A DNA stretch of 5,984 nucleotides from an uncultured Bacteroidota bacterium (GCA_903912435.1 CAIWHI010000316.1:1-5984), one strand, 5' to 3'; shown: positions 1-5,814, counted from the stretch's first letter. Numbers and translations are program-made. The notes: generated by a model not told the origin, from the letters alone.

Positions 1-1
1 C

Positions 2-631
2 AAAGCCCTAATAAAAATTTCGCTCATCACTATCCTGGCTTTGGCTTCCCTGCCCACCTATGCCCAACCCGAAATTGGCGATAATGAATTAATTATCAGT
101 GCTGGTATCCTCTCAGGTACCGAGATGATTGGTATGAAAAAAGCCCATGGCATCTACGACGAGGCAGGCTACAACCAGATATCCCACTCCCCAAACCTGT
201 TTTTTACCTGGCGACACTTTATTAGGTACAAACTAGCCATAGGCATCACCGCCGGTACACAACAAATGAGCTACCAATACATAAATAGTGGCACCGCACA
301 CGATTACCAAAACTACACCACCGATGCCAGGGTAAGCACCCTCGCTATAGAAATAAAAAAGGTATACACCGCCAATGTAGAACTGAAAAACCTGGAATTT
401 TACCTATTTGCCGGCCTGGGAGCCCGCTACTTCCAGGAAACCCAAACACCCACACAGCCCAACCCCACCCTGCCCCTTATCAATTTCAACTCCCAATGGT
501 CGCCCATCTGCATCAAATACGGAAATAAAATCAATGCTTTCGTAGAATTTGGTTTTGGCTACAAAGGCCTCATTAACACCGGCCTCTCCTTCAAATTCAA
601 CCGCGAAAAAACCATTGTTATTGACCTGTAG
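2..631 (+). CDS. Outer-membrane beta-barrel-like protein, 5' end outside window
   Basis: The reading frame is open to the left edge, so the true start is upstream and the gene is 5'-partial. The first visible residues (KALIKISLITILALASLP, then TYA-QPE) look like a signal peptide from just after its initiating Met, with probable cleavage after TYA. The TTG at 41 lies inside this signal peptide and should not be taken as the start. The mature part of about 188 residues alternates hydrophobic and polar residues in short strands (LIISAGILSG, KLAIGITAGT, FYLFAGLGARYF, AFVEFGFGYKG, INTGLSFKF), rich in Gly and aromatic residues. This is typical of small OMP_b-brl-like barrels of Bacteroidota. No catalytic motif is seen. 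The stop is TAG at 629-631. The gene points towards the ABC operon and is separated from it by over 600 bp, so a functional link is not implied. The barrel assignment is inferred from strand pattern and signal peptide; the specific role is unknown. Confidence 0.75.
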   Translation, partial: KALIKISLITILALASLPTYAQPEIGDNELIISAGILSGTEMIGMKKAHGIYDEAGYNQISHSPNLFFTWRHFIRYKLAIGITAGTQQMSYQYINSGTAHDYQNYTTDARVSTLAIEIKKVYTANVELKNLEFYLFAGLGARYFQETQTPTQPNPTLPLINFNSQWSPICIKYGNKINAFVEFGFGYKGLINTGLSFKFNREKTIVIDL

Positions 632-723
632 GCAATCCATCAAACTATTGCAAACTTTTCTTATCTACAAATTTAAATAAACAAATTAATTATACACAAG
701 TAATTCAAAACCATAATGGTAGC

Positions 724-789
724 TCCCATCCTGTTTTTAGGAGGGGACAGGTGGTGCCGTAGGCTACATCAGGGGTGGTGACCGTGAGG
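724..789. repeat. Degenerate intergenic repeat: hairpin plus short direct repeat
   Basis: Bases 724-747 form a hairpin: TCCC, an A/G mismatch, TCCT, loop GTTTTT, AGGA, GGGA. Immediately after it a direct repeat appears: GGTGGTGCCGTAGG at 750-763 and GGTGGTGACCGTGAGG at 774-789. The local G+C is clearly higher than in the flanking DNA. No ORF explains it. It resembles the dispersed G-rich/C-rich hairpin repeats that litter intergenic regions of many Bacteroidota genomes, but family membership cannot be shown from one copy. No T-run follows the hairpin, so it is not called a terminator of the barrel gene, which ends about 93 bp upstream. Confidence 0.45.
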
Positions 790-815
790 TTTGCCATATT
801 ACCCACCCCCACTGG

Positions 816-842
816 CGCGAGTGTTCCGTAGGATCACTCGTG
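816..842. repeat. Hairpin repeat with TTCCGTAGGA core
   Basis: Stem CGAGTG (818-823) pairs with CACTCG (835-840). After a T/T mismatch TCC (825-827) pairs with GGA (831-833), leaving loop GTA. Bases 816-817 and 841-842 extend the stem by a G-C and a G-T pair. The core resembles the TTCCGCAGGA core of the hairpin at 5951-5968 at the other end of the window, which suggests a related dispersed repeat family. No T-run follows. Confidence 0.5.
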
Positions 843-855
843 TCTACCCAAATCC

Positions 856-872
856 TTCGGTCTCTGACCGAA
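856..872. repeat. Perfect 7-bp hairpin
   Basis: TTCGGTC (856-862) and GACCGAA (866-872) are exact reverse complements separated by the triloop TCT. It lies 13 bp after the preceding hairpin and probably belongs to the same composite repeat block. It is not followed by a T tract on either strand, so a terminator role is not supported. Confidence 0.5.
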
Positions 873-933
873 ATTCAAAGTACAAATACCCAACAACCAC
901 CCAAGCCCAATAGCATTCCAAACCCAAACCTAA

Positions 934-1200
934 GTTGGGTGTTTCCACCAACATCCATCGAGGTTAGCAACCTTGCCTAAGTGAAGATGGCGAAATAAAG
1001 TATATAAAGTTTGATGATTATGTTTCTTTTATGCTAGGCGCAAAAGCCGAGAATAATGAATTATTTAAGACCTTTTGCAACAACGCAGAAATGGAACAGA
1101 ATTAGTGAAATTGGTATACTTTATTTTGTCATCTTCACTAACCAATAATTGCTTACTAAATTCGCTAAACTCACGGATTGTTGGTGAAAACACCAACAAT
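934..1200. repeat. Inverted duplication (foldback, MITE-like element)
   Basis: The left arm (934-1004) and right arm (1115-1200) are diverged copies of one sequence in opposite orientation, separated by 110 bp. The inner parts, 978-1004 and 1115-1141, are reverse complements at 24 of 27 positions. Two of the three differences would be G-U pairs in a plus-strand RNA. The outer parts also match: each arm ends in its own small hairpin (GTTGGGTG..CACCAAC at 934-952, with one bulge; a perfect ten-pair stem with loop AAAA at 1177-1200), and the text between hairpin and inner arm is alignable, the left arm lacking about 15 bp. It contains no transposase. It may be a non-autonomous mobile element or a gene fragment duplicated in inverse; the sequence does not decide. 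A CATTCC hexamer on both sides (914-919 and 1208-1213) is only a weak hint of target-site duplication. Confidence 0.55.
1177..1200. repeat. Perfect 10-bp stem-loop at end of the foldback element
   Basis: ATTGTTGGTG (1177-1186) and CACCAACAAT (1191-1200) pair perfectly around loop AAAA. It lies 65 bp beyond the stop of the last gene of the minus-strand operon, where it could slow polymerase or protect the 3' end of the mRNA. No T-run follows in the minus direction, so an intrinsic terminator call is weak. Confidence 0.45.
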
Positions 1201-1264
1201 GGCGTGCCATTCCCATAAAAAGATTCCTACCAATTCTTAAATTCTGTAAATTCTTATTCACCCC

Positions 1265-2001
1265 TTATCTCCTCATCGCATTACTCACCGCACCATTAGT
1301 ATGCAAATAAGTACTATCGCTTATGCTATACTTCAAATTAGGAATGACTGAATAAAAATGAAACTCAGTCTTGTTCTGAATATCAAGGTTGGCTGCATTA
1401 ATTTTATTGGTTTCATTAATATAAAATAAGGGTGAACTATTTTTAGCTATGCCAATTTTAGCATCCAGGTAGCCTATCCTATTACTATCCATTACAAAAT
1501 AGGAGCCCTCGTCCACACTAAGCCTAAGGCTGTCTATACTAAAGGCACACAATCTATTTTCACGTGAGTTTCTCAAATCCCCTTCATTCCTGTTCTGGGT
1601 TCATTATCAGCAAGATTATTATTATTGAGATTCAATTCCTTTAGGTTGGGGCAGGAAATAACTACCCTTGAGTCTGAATAATACTTATTCACCAATTCCT
1701 CTTTGGTATTAAAAGAGGCAAAAATCTTCAATCGCTGCCCATTCTGGCTCACCTGTATGAATTTGGAATGAGGTGTATAAACCATCACCTTAAATGGCCC
1801 CTGTATTATCTTCACATTAGCCACCCCTGATGATACTACATCAATAGCATCAAAACCCTTAAAATCAAGAGCCTTAAACTCCCGATATGGGTCAAGGTGG
1901 CTTTTGCTAAAATATAAAGCTTTCAACTCCAGGTTATAGGCTGTCATGAATCCTAAAAGGATGAGGACGGTGAGTAATACTAATTTTATGCTTGTTTTCA
2001 T
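1265..2001 (-). pseudogene. Frameshifted GIN-domain-like envelope protein (protein B)
   Basis: Two overlapping frames together make one protein. The first frame starts at ATG 2001 and ends at TGA 1573-1575 after 142 residues. Its N terminus has a hydrophobic signal or anchor segment (residues about 6-22) and then the pattern FxxFDAIDV...GPFKVMVYTP...LKIFASF, like the DUF2807 (GIN head) domain. The second frame continues to TAA at 1265-1267 and matches the C-terminal half of paralogue A (3309-4037), e.g. VMDSNRIGYL against ILDSNNIGKL. Adding one G to the run of four G (C-run 1579-1582 on the plus strand) joins them into about 245 residues, against 242 in the paralogue. Whether this is a real mutation or a base-calling error in a homopolymer is open. 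No canonical slippery heptamer is present, so programmed frameshifting is unlikely. The start lies 12 nt after the regulator's stop, without a Shine-Dalgarno site. It is the last gene of the operon. A role beside the exporter is inferred from position only. Confidence 0.8.
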
Positions 2002-2013
2002 TTCAAATTTCGT

Positions 2014-2385
2014 TCATGAATTAATTTTAGCAATATATTTTTCGAATTCAGCCCTCACTTCCTCCAGACCTATCCCCACCAAAGTCATGTTCCTGAACAA
2101 AACAGGCAATTCCTCCTCCATGAACCTGGCCTTCCTAAATGCCCTTACCTTATTAGCCCCGTATGGCGATACGAAAAAGCCCAGCCCCCTCTTGTTATAA
2201 ATCACTTCCTGGTTTTGCATAAATTCGTAGGCTCGCATCACCGTATTGGGGTTCACCTCCAGAGTCACCGCAAGCTCCCTAACCGAGGGAATCTTTTGCT
2301 CCTCAGCCCACTTACCCACTAGTATATGCTCCCCCAGATAGCCTGCTATCTGCAGGTAAATCGCTTCATTATCTTTAAATTCCAT
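2014..2385 (-). CDS. GntR-family regulator, YtrA subfamily
   Basis: A 123-residue protein with an N-terminal winged helix-turn-helix of the GntR type: IYLQIAGYL, then KIPSVRELAVTLEVNPNTVMRAYEFM (the recognition-helix region, about residues 31-56), and wing GLGFFVSPYG (about 67-76). The C-terminal part is only about 45 residues and helical (EEELPVLFRNM, LEEVRAEFEKYIAKI). Such a short tail, instead of a large ligand-binding domain, defines the YtrA subfamily, whose members typically repress ABC-transporter operons. It is encoded inside its presumed target operon, 12 nt after permease B. Its likely operator is the palindrome at 5706-5731, which would make it autoregulated. Dimerisation through the tail and derepression by an unknown signal are inferred from the family. 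The start at ATG 2385 is supported by the strong ribosome site at 2391-2399. Confidence 0.92.
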   Translation of the reverse strand: MEFKDNEAIYLQIAGYLGEHILVGKWAEEQKIPSVRELAVTLEVNPNTVMRAYEFMQNQEVIYNKRGLGFFVSPYGANKVRAFRKARFMEEELPVLFRNMTLVGIGLEEVRAEFEKYIAKINS

Positions 2386-2390
2386 AGCTA

Positions 2391-2399
2391 TTCCTCCTT
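2391..2399 (-). promoter_or_regulatory. Strong Shine-Dalgarno site of the GntR gene
   Basis: On the minus strand the sequence reads AAGGAGGAA, with 7 nt between GGAGG and the ATG at 2385. It overlaps the last two bases of the permease B stop codon (TAA, 2398-2400), so ribosomes ending permease B arrive on it. None of the other five genes of the operon has a comparable site, and Bacteroidota use such sites little. It fixes the start of the regulator. Confidence 0.7.
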
Positions 2400-3180
2400 A
2401 TACCTGTTTTTCTTTCAGCCTATAATAGGCTGCTGTCCATAAAACCAATGTAATAGACACCCACATAATATTCACCATCATCTCTCCGCTTGGGCCAGGA
2501 TTGAGACTGTTGACCCGTTCATTTTCTACTATATGCAAGGTAGAAAATGGGTTGGCCATAATCTTCACCTTGCCCTGATGCAACATTTGCTTAATCATCA
2601 CACTGTTAATTATATTCAATAATACAAGAATACCAAATGTGGCAAACGCTGTCTTTATAAAATGTAATTTTTGAAATAAGATAGCACCAAAAAACAATAG
2701 AGAATGGACTAAGGAATAGTAAACCAGTGTAACACCAATTGTACTATCTGTACTAATTGACATTACCAATATGTCCCCCTTGCCTTCATCATGATACAAG
2801 CTGGCAAATGGCAGTACAACTATGTAAAATAAAACTACATAAACAACAAAGAACAATAGGTATGAAATTACCCATCTAACCAGGTACTTTTCAAATTGCG
2901 TAGCAGGAAGAGTTAATAAGTAGATAGCTTGTTTCTTTTGCCCGGCATCGGCAAAGCTGGCACTAGTAAAAACAGCACCGGCAAACATCAAAAATACGCT
3001 AAACATAATCCCTTGTTCATCAATAGTTAAAGGATTCTTTGTAGCGTTGATAATTAAAATGCAGGTTAATACTAATACCCCCGCAAGCACCCCGGCCCCC
3101 ATTAGGTAAGCCTTATAATACTCTGCAAACTGCTTTTTCATCAGGTTGCCAAATCGTTGAAAACTGAATATACTGTTCAT
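2398..3180 (-). CDS. ABC-2-type transporter permease B
   Basis: A 260-residue integral membrane protein with about six hydrophobic segments (roughly residues 24-46, 58-78, 104-127, 151-170, 177-196 and 236-254). This fits the half-size permease of an ABC-2-type exporter. It begins MNSIFSFQRFGNLMKKQF, where the amphipathic segment before the first membrane helix is likely to contact the ATPase, and ends YYRLKEKQV. It is a paralogue of permease A (4083-4862): the first 26 residues agree at 22 positions and the last 15 at 13, while the middle is much more diverged. Since no second full ATPase gene is present, it probably shares the ATPase at 4865-5701, perhaps in a heterodimer with permease A. 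The start at ATG 3180 is set by alignment with the paralogue. The substrate is unknown; the family includes exporters of lipids, antibiotics and peptides. Confidence 0.85.
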   Translation of the reverse strand: MNSIFSFQRFGNLMKKQFAEYYKAYLMGAGVLAGVLVLTCILIINATKNPLTIDEQGIMFSVFLMFAGAVFTSASFADAGQKKQAIYLLTLPATQFEKYLVRWVISYLLFFVVYVVLFYIVVLPFASLYHDEGKGDILVMSISTDSTIGVTLVYYSLVHSLLFFGAILFQKLHFIKTAFATFGILVLLNIINSVMIKQMLHQGKVKIMANPFSTLHIVENERVNSLNPGPSGEMMVNIMWVSITLVLWTAAYYRLKEKQV

Positions 3181-3183
3181 GAT

Positions 3184-3215
3184 TACTTAGTTTTTAGGAT
3201 TTCTAATAATTGTTT
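3184..3215 (-). pseudogene. Remnant of ATPase 3' end, duplicated upstream of permease B
   Basis: These 32 bases are identical to 4866-4897, the 3' end of the ATPase gene. Read on the minus strand in the ATPase frame they give KQLLEILKTK and then a TAA in place of the ATPase TAG, followed two bases later by the ATG of permease B, exactly as the ATPase precedes permease A. Similarity fades about five codons further upstream (VCGKKQ against VTGGNKQ), and an in-frame stop follows. The remnant marks one boundary of a tandem duplication of the permease module. Exact identity in a now non-coding leader, while the neighbouring permease genes have diverged, suggests either recent gene conversion or a kept role in translation of permease B. 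Confidence 0.8.
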
Positions 3216-3308
3216 TTTTCCACATACATTGACAGTCCTTGATTATTCAAAAGAGATAATCTACCTTCTATGGAATTTCAGGACTCTATTCTCCCAAATA
3301 TAGACTTG

Positions 3309-4037
3309 CTATTTATGTAATTTCTTATAGGCAAAACCTGCAAATCTGATTTCAGCACTATCATCCAGATGATAACTCAATGAATCTACTACACAACCTA
3401 ATGTGACTATACTATTATTCTTTGAATCTAAAAACAGTGATTTTATCTTATTCCCAGAGGCAAGAGTTAATACAGAAGAACTCCCAATTGTTTTGCCTAA
3501 ATAATGATTGAGCTTGCCAATGTTATTACTATCAAGTATTAAGGCACAACCATTATCTTGATATATATTCATACTATCGAATGTAAAACCTGTTAGGGTA
3601 CTCCTATAATACTCTGGATAATAGCTTACACTGTCTGTCACTAACTTTCCTTCTTTTGTATATTCGTTCTTTAGGTTTAGACTTTTAAACCCGGGGCAGG
3701 ATATATAAACTGTATAGCCACTTGAATAAGAAGTCAAATTATCTATATAGTCCGAATTAACAACTAAGCAGTTTCCGGATTTATTAATGCGGATATATTT
3801 CGATACCGACTTGAGTACCATTACTTTATAATCACCGTGAACAATCCTTGCATTGGCAAAAAAGGATGAGTTCAAATCAATTTCATCGAAGTCTTTGATG
3901 TCAACGGGTACAAAATTGCGCAACGGATTCCGGTACTCATTTGTAAGGTAGGCTGCCTTTAGTGAATTATTATGTGCTACTAAAAATCCACACATAACTA
4001 CTACTGCTACTAATAATAATAGGCTGCTTTTTTTCAT
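3309..4037 (-). CDS. GIN-domain-like (DUF2807-type) envelope protein A
   Basis: A 242-residue protein with an N-terminal hydrophobic segment (residues about 5-21, MKKSS then LLLLVAVVVMCGFLVAH) acting as signal peptide or membrane anchor. The only Cys there is not in a convincing lipobox. The rest should lie in the periplasm. Residues about 42-95 show the pattern FVPVDIKDFDEIDL...GDYKVMVLKSVSKYIRI...CLVVNS, typical of the DUF2807/GIN head domain. Downstream, short strand-like repeats such as CALILDSNNIGKL, VLTLASGNKIKSLFL and DSLSYHLDDSAEI suggest a beta-helix. It is the intact paralogue of the frameshifted gene at 1265-2001. It lies 45 nt after permease A, with a 128-nt gap before permease B. 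No enzyme motif is visible. Association with the exporter, for instance as a periplasmic binding or sensing partner, is inferred from conserved pairing with a permease in both halves of the operon. Confidence 0.75.
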   Translation of the reverse strand: MKKSSLLLLVAVVVMCGFLVAHNNSLKAAYLTNEYRNPLRNFVPVDIKDFDEIDLNSSFFANARIVHGDYKVMVLKSVSKYIRINKSGNCLVVNSDYIDNLTSYSSGYTVYISCPGFKSLNLKNEYTKEGKLVTDSVSYYPEYYRSTLTGFTFDSMNIYQDNGCALILDSNNIGKLNHYLGKTIGSSSVLTLASGNKIKSLFLDSKNNSIVTLGCVVDSLSYHLDDSAEIRFAGFAYKKLHK

Positions 4038-4082
4038 GTTCTTTGATTTTTATTTTTTGCTAATTGCTTACAACCATATAAG

Positions 4083-4862
4083 TTAAACCTGTTTCTCTTT
4101 CAATCTATAATAAGCTGATGTCCATAACAATATTGCTATAATAGCCAACATTACTACATACCTCATGTTGCTATTATCCAGCACATTTACCATATAATAT
4201 CCATTACCTTCATTAAATGACACATGCGAAAATGGTATTGCCCTTATCCTGCTTACATTAGACTTCAACATAGAGCCAACCATCTTGGTATTAATCATAT
4301 CCAGAATTACAAAGCCTACAAAAACCAGGCTACCGGTTTTAATAAAATGCAATCTTTTAAAAAAGATGGACCCCAATAGAGCTAGTGCATTTACTACTGC
4401 ATAGCCAAATAAAACCTCTGCAATTTTGCTTGTTTTAAATAAAGGGATTATAAATGTAGCCGGACCTTTACCGCCAAATACACCATGCATTACATACATT
4501 ACTGTGAAAAATACCCCAAGAAATACAATCTGAAAGAAAACATAAGAAATCAACCACCTGACAATAAATTTCTCCATGATTGAAGCAGGGAGGGTTAACT
4601 CTGTAATTGCCTTATTTTTCTTGCCCATATCAGCAAACGATGCGCAGGAAAATACACCGCCGGCTAAAGGCAATCCTATTATAAACACCTGCCATTGGTC
4701 ATTAAAATGAAGAAATTCTTGTGTTATAAGGCACATATAACCAACCATCAATGTCATTACACCTATCATTGCACCTAAGCCAAATAGATATGCCTTGTAA
4801 TACTCAGCAAACTGCTTTTTCATCAGTAGTCCAAATCGTCGAAAACTAAATACATTGTTCAT
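4083..4862 (-). CDS. ABC-2-type transporter permease A
   Basis: A 259-residue membrane protein with about six hydrophobic segments (residues roughly 25-46, 57-75, 105-127, 147-167, 172-190 and 230-250). It starts MNNVFSFRRFGLLMKKQF and ends YYRLKEKQV, like permease B. Its gene starts 2 nt after the ATPase stop codon (TAG, then TT, then ATG), so translation is probably coupled and the two proteins very likely form one complex. Half-size ABC-2 permeases work as dimers; here the partner could be another copy or permease B. No Shine-Dalgarno site precedes the start. No large periplasmic domain is visible, which argues against a MacB-type pump. Substrate unknown. Confidence 0.87.
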   Translation of the reverse strand: MNNVFSFRRFGLLMKKQFAEYYKAYLFGLGAMIGVMTLMVGYMCLITQEFLHFNDQWQVFIIGLPLAGGVFSCASFADMGKKNKAITELTLPASIMEKFIVRWLISYVFFQIVFLGVFFTVMYVMHGVFGGKGPATFIIPLFKTSKIAEVLFGYAVVNALALLGSIFFKRLHFIKTGSLVFVGFVILDMINTKMVGSMLKSNVSRIRAIPFSHVSFNEGNGYYMVNVLDNSNMRYVVMLAIIAILLWTSAYYRLKEKQV

Positions 4863-4864
4863 AA

Positions 4865-5701
4865 CTACTTAGTTTTTAGGATTTCTAATAATTGTTTGTT
4901 GCCACCGGTCACTGCATTAAAGAACATTTCAAGATCTATCTTATTATACCTGCCATCCTTATTAGGGGTGATAACCGATTTGCCCTTTACATTTTCCTCT
5001 TCATAAAGCACCTCCAAACCATTGGTATCGGCAACCACCCCAAACGATAGCCTACTTGCTACCTCATCAATCGAGTTGTTCACTACTATATGCTTATCAT
5101 TCAGCACCAGTATAGAATCAATGAGGCTATCCAGATCCCTAACCTGATGGGTGGAAATGACAATGCACCTATCATCAGTAAGCACTGAGGCTATCAGTTT
5201 CCTGAACTGGGTCTTGCTGGGTATATCCAACCCATTGGTAGGTTCATCCATTATCAGCAGGCCTGTATTGGTTGCCAACCCAAACGCTATCATTGCCTTT
5301 TTCTGTTGCCCGAACGACAGATTATCCATTTTGGCCAATGGGTCTACATCCAGTGTTTTCAGGTATTCCTCAAATTGCTGCGGATTAAACTTTGGATAAA
5401 AACTACCCGTTCGGCTAGCCATAACCCTGGCACTCAGCGATGGCACATAAATCTCTTCCGGCAGAAAATAAATATCAGCCAATGCAGCTACAGGCCGCTT
5501 TGATACATCCAGCCCATTCACCAGGCAGCTACCCTTGGTAGGGTACACCAAACCGGTAATATTTTTAAGCAGGGTCGATTTCCCTGCGCCATTCTTACCC
5601 AGCAAACCATAAATATGCCCACATTCCAGTTGCAGGCTCAGGTTGGTAAACAACGGATTTTTCGCCTTGTAATGAAAACTCAGATTTCTAATGGCTACCA
5701 T
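4865..5701 (-). CDS. ABC transporter ATP-binding protein (YtrB-like)
   Basis: A 278-residue cytoplasmic ATPase that drives the exporter formed with the permeases encoded downstream. Visible motifs in order: aromatic Tyr11 near the A-loop position, Walker A GKNGAGKST (35-43), a Q-loop position reading LPEE (80-83) in which Glu stands where Gln is usual, signature LSFGQ (128-132), Walker B LLIMDEP (148-154) with catalytic Glu153, D-loop GLD (157-159) and H-loop His185. The set is complete, so the protein should hydrolyse ATP. About 80 residues beyond the H-loop form a C-terminal extension, as in many ATPases of small GntR-controlled exporters. It is the first gene of the operon. ATG 5701 is the start: it puts the nucleotide-binding domain at residue 1 and leaves a leader of roughly 25 nt from the predicted promoter. 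No Shine-Dalgarno site is seen. The end of this gene was duplicated (see 3184-3215). Confidence 0.95.
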   Translation of the reverse strand: MVAIRNLSFHYKAKNPLFTNLSLQLECGHIYGLLGKNGAGKSTLLKNITGLVYPTKGSCLVNGLDVSKRPVAALADIYFLPEEIYVPSLSARVMASRTGSFYPKFNPQQFEEYLKTLDVDPLAKMDNLSFGQQKKAMIAFGLATNTGLLIMDEPTNGLDIPSKTQFRKLIASVLTDDRCIVISTHQVRDLDSLIDSILVLNDKHIVVNNSIDEVASRLSFGVVADTNGLEVLYEEENVKGKSVITPNKDGRYNKIDLEMFFNAVTGGNKQLLEILKTK

Positions 5702-5705
5702 GTTA

Positions 5706-5731
5706 TAGTGTATTAGTTAAATAGTACACTA
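5706..5731. promoter_or_regulatory. Probable operator for the YtrA-type GntR regulator
   Basis: A 26-bp imperfect palindrome. Outer arms TAGTGTA (5706-5712) and TACACTA (5725-5731) are exact reverse complements; inside, TA (5714-5715) pairs with TA (5722-5723) and the centre is TTAA (5717-5720). In total 22 of 26 positions are symmetric. It abuts the -7 box and spans the expected transcription start, ending 5 bp before the ATPase start codon, so a bound dimer would block initiation. A GTGTA..TACAC-type symmetry is plausible for a GntR dimer. The encoded regulator at 2014-2385 is the obvious candidate; binding itself is inferred. Confidence 0.72.
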
Positions 5732-5762
5732 CAAATGTAAACACAAATATTTATCCACCAAA
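5732..5762 (-). promoter_or_regulatory. Bacteroidota-type promoter of the ABC operon
   Basis: On the minus strand a -33 element TTTG (5762-5759) is followed after exactly 19 nt by the -7 element TACATTTG (5739-5732), matching the consensus TTTG / TAnnTTTG used by the Bacteroidota primary sigma factor. Transcription should begin within the operator palindrome, giving a very short leader before the ATPase start at 5701. No other equally good promoter was seen inside the operon, so all six genes probably depend on this one. Confidence 0.72.
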
Positions 5763-5814
5763 TTTTCTTGGAAAAAAACATGTAGGAGATATAAAAAAAT
5801 ATTGATAGTCAGGA

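Noticed and set aside
41..631. Complete gene starting at TTG 41
   Set aside because: The frame is open to the window edge and the upstream codons complete a signal peptide, so the TTG is internal and the gene is 5'-partial.
404..643. Minus-strand ORF of 79 codons
   Set aside because: It is antisense to the barrel gene, has no recognisable domain and no promoter; a shadow frame.
934..1200. Retron-like non-coding RNA
   Set aside because: Inverted repeats around a 110-nt insert are suggestive, but there is no reverse transcriptase gene in the window and no retron-specific priming feature was recognised.
1265..1576. Separate gene starting at TTG 1576
   Set aside because: Its sequence continues the GIN-like protein of the upstream frame and matches the C-terminal half of the paralogue, so it is the 3' part of a frameshifted gene.
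1573..1610. Programmed -1 frameshift in GIN-like gene B
   Set aside because: The required direction fits, but there is no canonical X XXY YYZ heptamer and no evident downstream structure; a homopolymer indel explains it more simply.
1946..2200. Plus-strand ORF of 84 codons
   Set aside because: It is antisense to the GntR gene and the start of GIN-like gene B, with no protein family features.
3241..3261. GATTAT..ATAATC inverted repeat as an internal operator
   Set aside because: Six-bp arms in A+T-rich DNA, unlike the operator at 5706-5731, and no TAnnTTTG box nearby.
4038..4082. Remnant of a second GntR gene between permease A and GIN-like gene A
   Set aside because: Only scattered A-rich similarity to the end of the regulator gene is seen, not above what base composition would give.
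5151..5503. Two plus-strand ORFs of 82 and 65 codons
   Set aside because: Both are antisense to the ATPase motifs and are shadow frames.
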